Below, one piece after another: positions 4,507 to 5,000 of a DNA stretch of 5,000 nucleotides. The DNA is from an uncultured Varibaculum sp. (GTDB lineage Bacteria; Actinomycetota; Actinomycetes; Actinomycetales; Actinomycetaceae). Below the pieces are notes generated by a model. It saw only the letters and a list, made by a program, of their open reading frames with translations. It was not told the origin of the DNA and ran no database searches. Position 1 is the first letter of the stretch; each line of letters opens with the position of its first letter. The translations under genes and the position numbers were made by a program. The stretch covers positions 1-5,000 of the forward strand of contig CAMYFZ010000089.1 in the NCBI GenBank assembly GCA_947255165.1, read 5' to 3'.

Positions 4507-5000
4507 GTGCTGAGGCTTTCTGGGGCGGTTAAAGATTACGCTTGGGGTTCTATCAGTGCTATCAGTGACTTTACCGGGATTGATTTCGGGGGCCGGCGGG
4601 TGGCCGAGCTTTGGTTTGGTGCCCATAACGGGGCACAAACCTTAGCGGGAGACCGCCCGCTCTCGGAAATCATATCCAGCGATCCAGACGGGGTTTTAGG
4701 CAAGGACGTTTCAGCACGCTTTGACGGGCAACTACCGTTTCTATTGAAACTGATTGCCCCCGAACAGCCACTATCTTTGCAGGTACACCCGGGTAAGGAA
4801 CTGGCAGAGGCTGGTTTTCAAGCGGAAGAAGAATCCGGTATTCCCCAGAATAGTCCCCGGCGAAACTATCGAGATCGCAACCATAAACCGGAGATGATTT
4901 TTGCGCTTACGCCGTTTGAGGCTTTCGCGGGTTTTCGCGCGCCCCGGCGGGCTATCGAGGTATTAGAGAATCTAAATGCTCCTTTAGCGCGGGAAATGTT
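4507..5000 (+). CDS. manA: Mannose-6-phosphate isomerase, class I (N-terminal part; runs off right edge)
   Basis: Zinc-dependent cytoplasmic enzyme interconverting mannose-6-phosphate and fructose-6-phosphate, feeding GDP-mannose and glycan synthesis or mannose use. The 164 codons present cover the N-terminal part of an enzyme of about 390-420 residues. Family hallmarks are DYAWGS (10-15), AELWFGAH (33-40), LPFLLKLIAPEQPLSLQVHP (76-95), RNYRDRNHKPEM (119-130) and FEAFAGFR (137-144). Three of the four zinc ligands are visible: Q92, H94 and E129. The fourth, a histidine, should be beyond the edge. The GTG start gives MLRLSGAVKDYAWGS, the normal family N-terminus, and is preceded by a good ribosome binding site. 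The reading frame is open to the window end with no sign of damage. The 19-bp spacing from the MetE-like gene suggests a shared transcript, although no functional link is obvious. Confidence 0.95.
   Translation, partial: MLRLSGAVKDYAWGSISAISDFTGIDFGGRRVAELWFGAHNGAQTLAGDRPLSEIISSDPDGVLGKDVSARFDGQLPFLLKLIAPEQPLSLQVHPGKELAEAGFQAEEESGIPQNSPRRNYRDRNHKPEMIFALTPFEAFAGFRAPRRAIEVLENLNAPLAREM

Noticed and set aside
4550..4567. Perfect 9-bp tandem duplication (CTATCAGTG twice) near the start of manA
   Set aside because: It is in frame and the encoded segment (ISAIS after WGS) has the same length as in typical ManA proteins, so it looks like codon coincidence, not an insertion or a functional repeat.
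4102..4638. 178-codon minus-strand open frame across the end of the MetE-like gene and the start of manA
   Set aside because: It overlaps two well-supported plus-strand genes, its translation is rich in P and R and shows no recognisable motif, and it has no plausible start context. It is an antisense shadow frame in GC-rich DNA.

Overview
The window looks like chromosomal DNA from a moderately GC-rich actinobacterium. The pointers are: an OmpR/PhoB-family response regulator that reads like actinobacterial PhoP/TcrX proteins; a lysyl-tRNA synthetase of the actinobacterial bacterial type placed directly after a PanC homologue (the panC...lysS order is familiar from Mycobacterium and relatives); frequent GTG/TTG starts; and at least one gene that looks leaderless. 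Genus is not determined. A host-associated member of the Actinomycetaceae would fit the mid-range GC and compact layout, but that is a guess. No mobile elements, CRISPR arrays, rRNA or tRNA genes were seen.

Layout. Bases 2-637 (minus strand) hold a response regulator that runs off the left edge; only its extreme C-terminus is missing, and a partner histidine kinase is not in view. Bases 638-784 are a divergent control region. It contains three 7-bp direct repeats at exact 11-bp spacing, a 13-bp palindrome overlapping a probable -10 box, and a G-rich stretch. Bases 785-1636 (plus) encode a full-length PanC-fold protein in which most pantoate- and ATP-contacting residues of true pantothenate synthetases have been replaced. 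After a 48-bp gap containing a perfect 7-bp hairpin comes lysS (1685-3226), followed by a probable terminator. A second plus-strand unit then begins: a short cobalamin-independent methionine-synthase-like (MetE C-terminal domain) methyltransferase at 3300-4487 and, 19 bp later, a mannose-6-phosphate isomerase gene (manA, 4507 to the right edge).

How the genes work together. lysS and manA are housekeeping genes (translation; fructose-6-P/mannose-6-P interconversion). The PanC-like gene sits where panC would be expected, but panD and coaX, which lie between panC and lysS in mycobacteria, are absent. Together with the lost active-site residues this suggests the protein no longer makes pantothenate, or does so in an unusual way. 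The response regulator probably controls its own promoter and possibly the divergent PanC-like gene. No clearly new multi-gene system is visible. The points most worth a second look are the degenerate PanC homologue and the regulatory region at 638-784.
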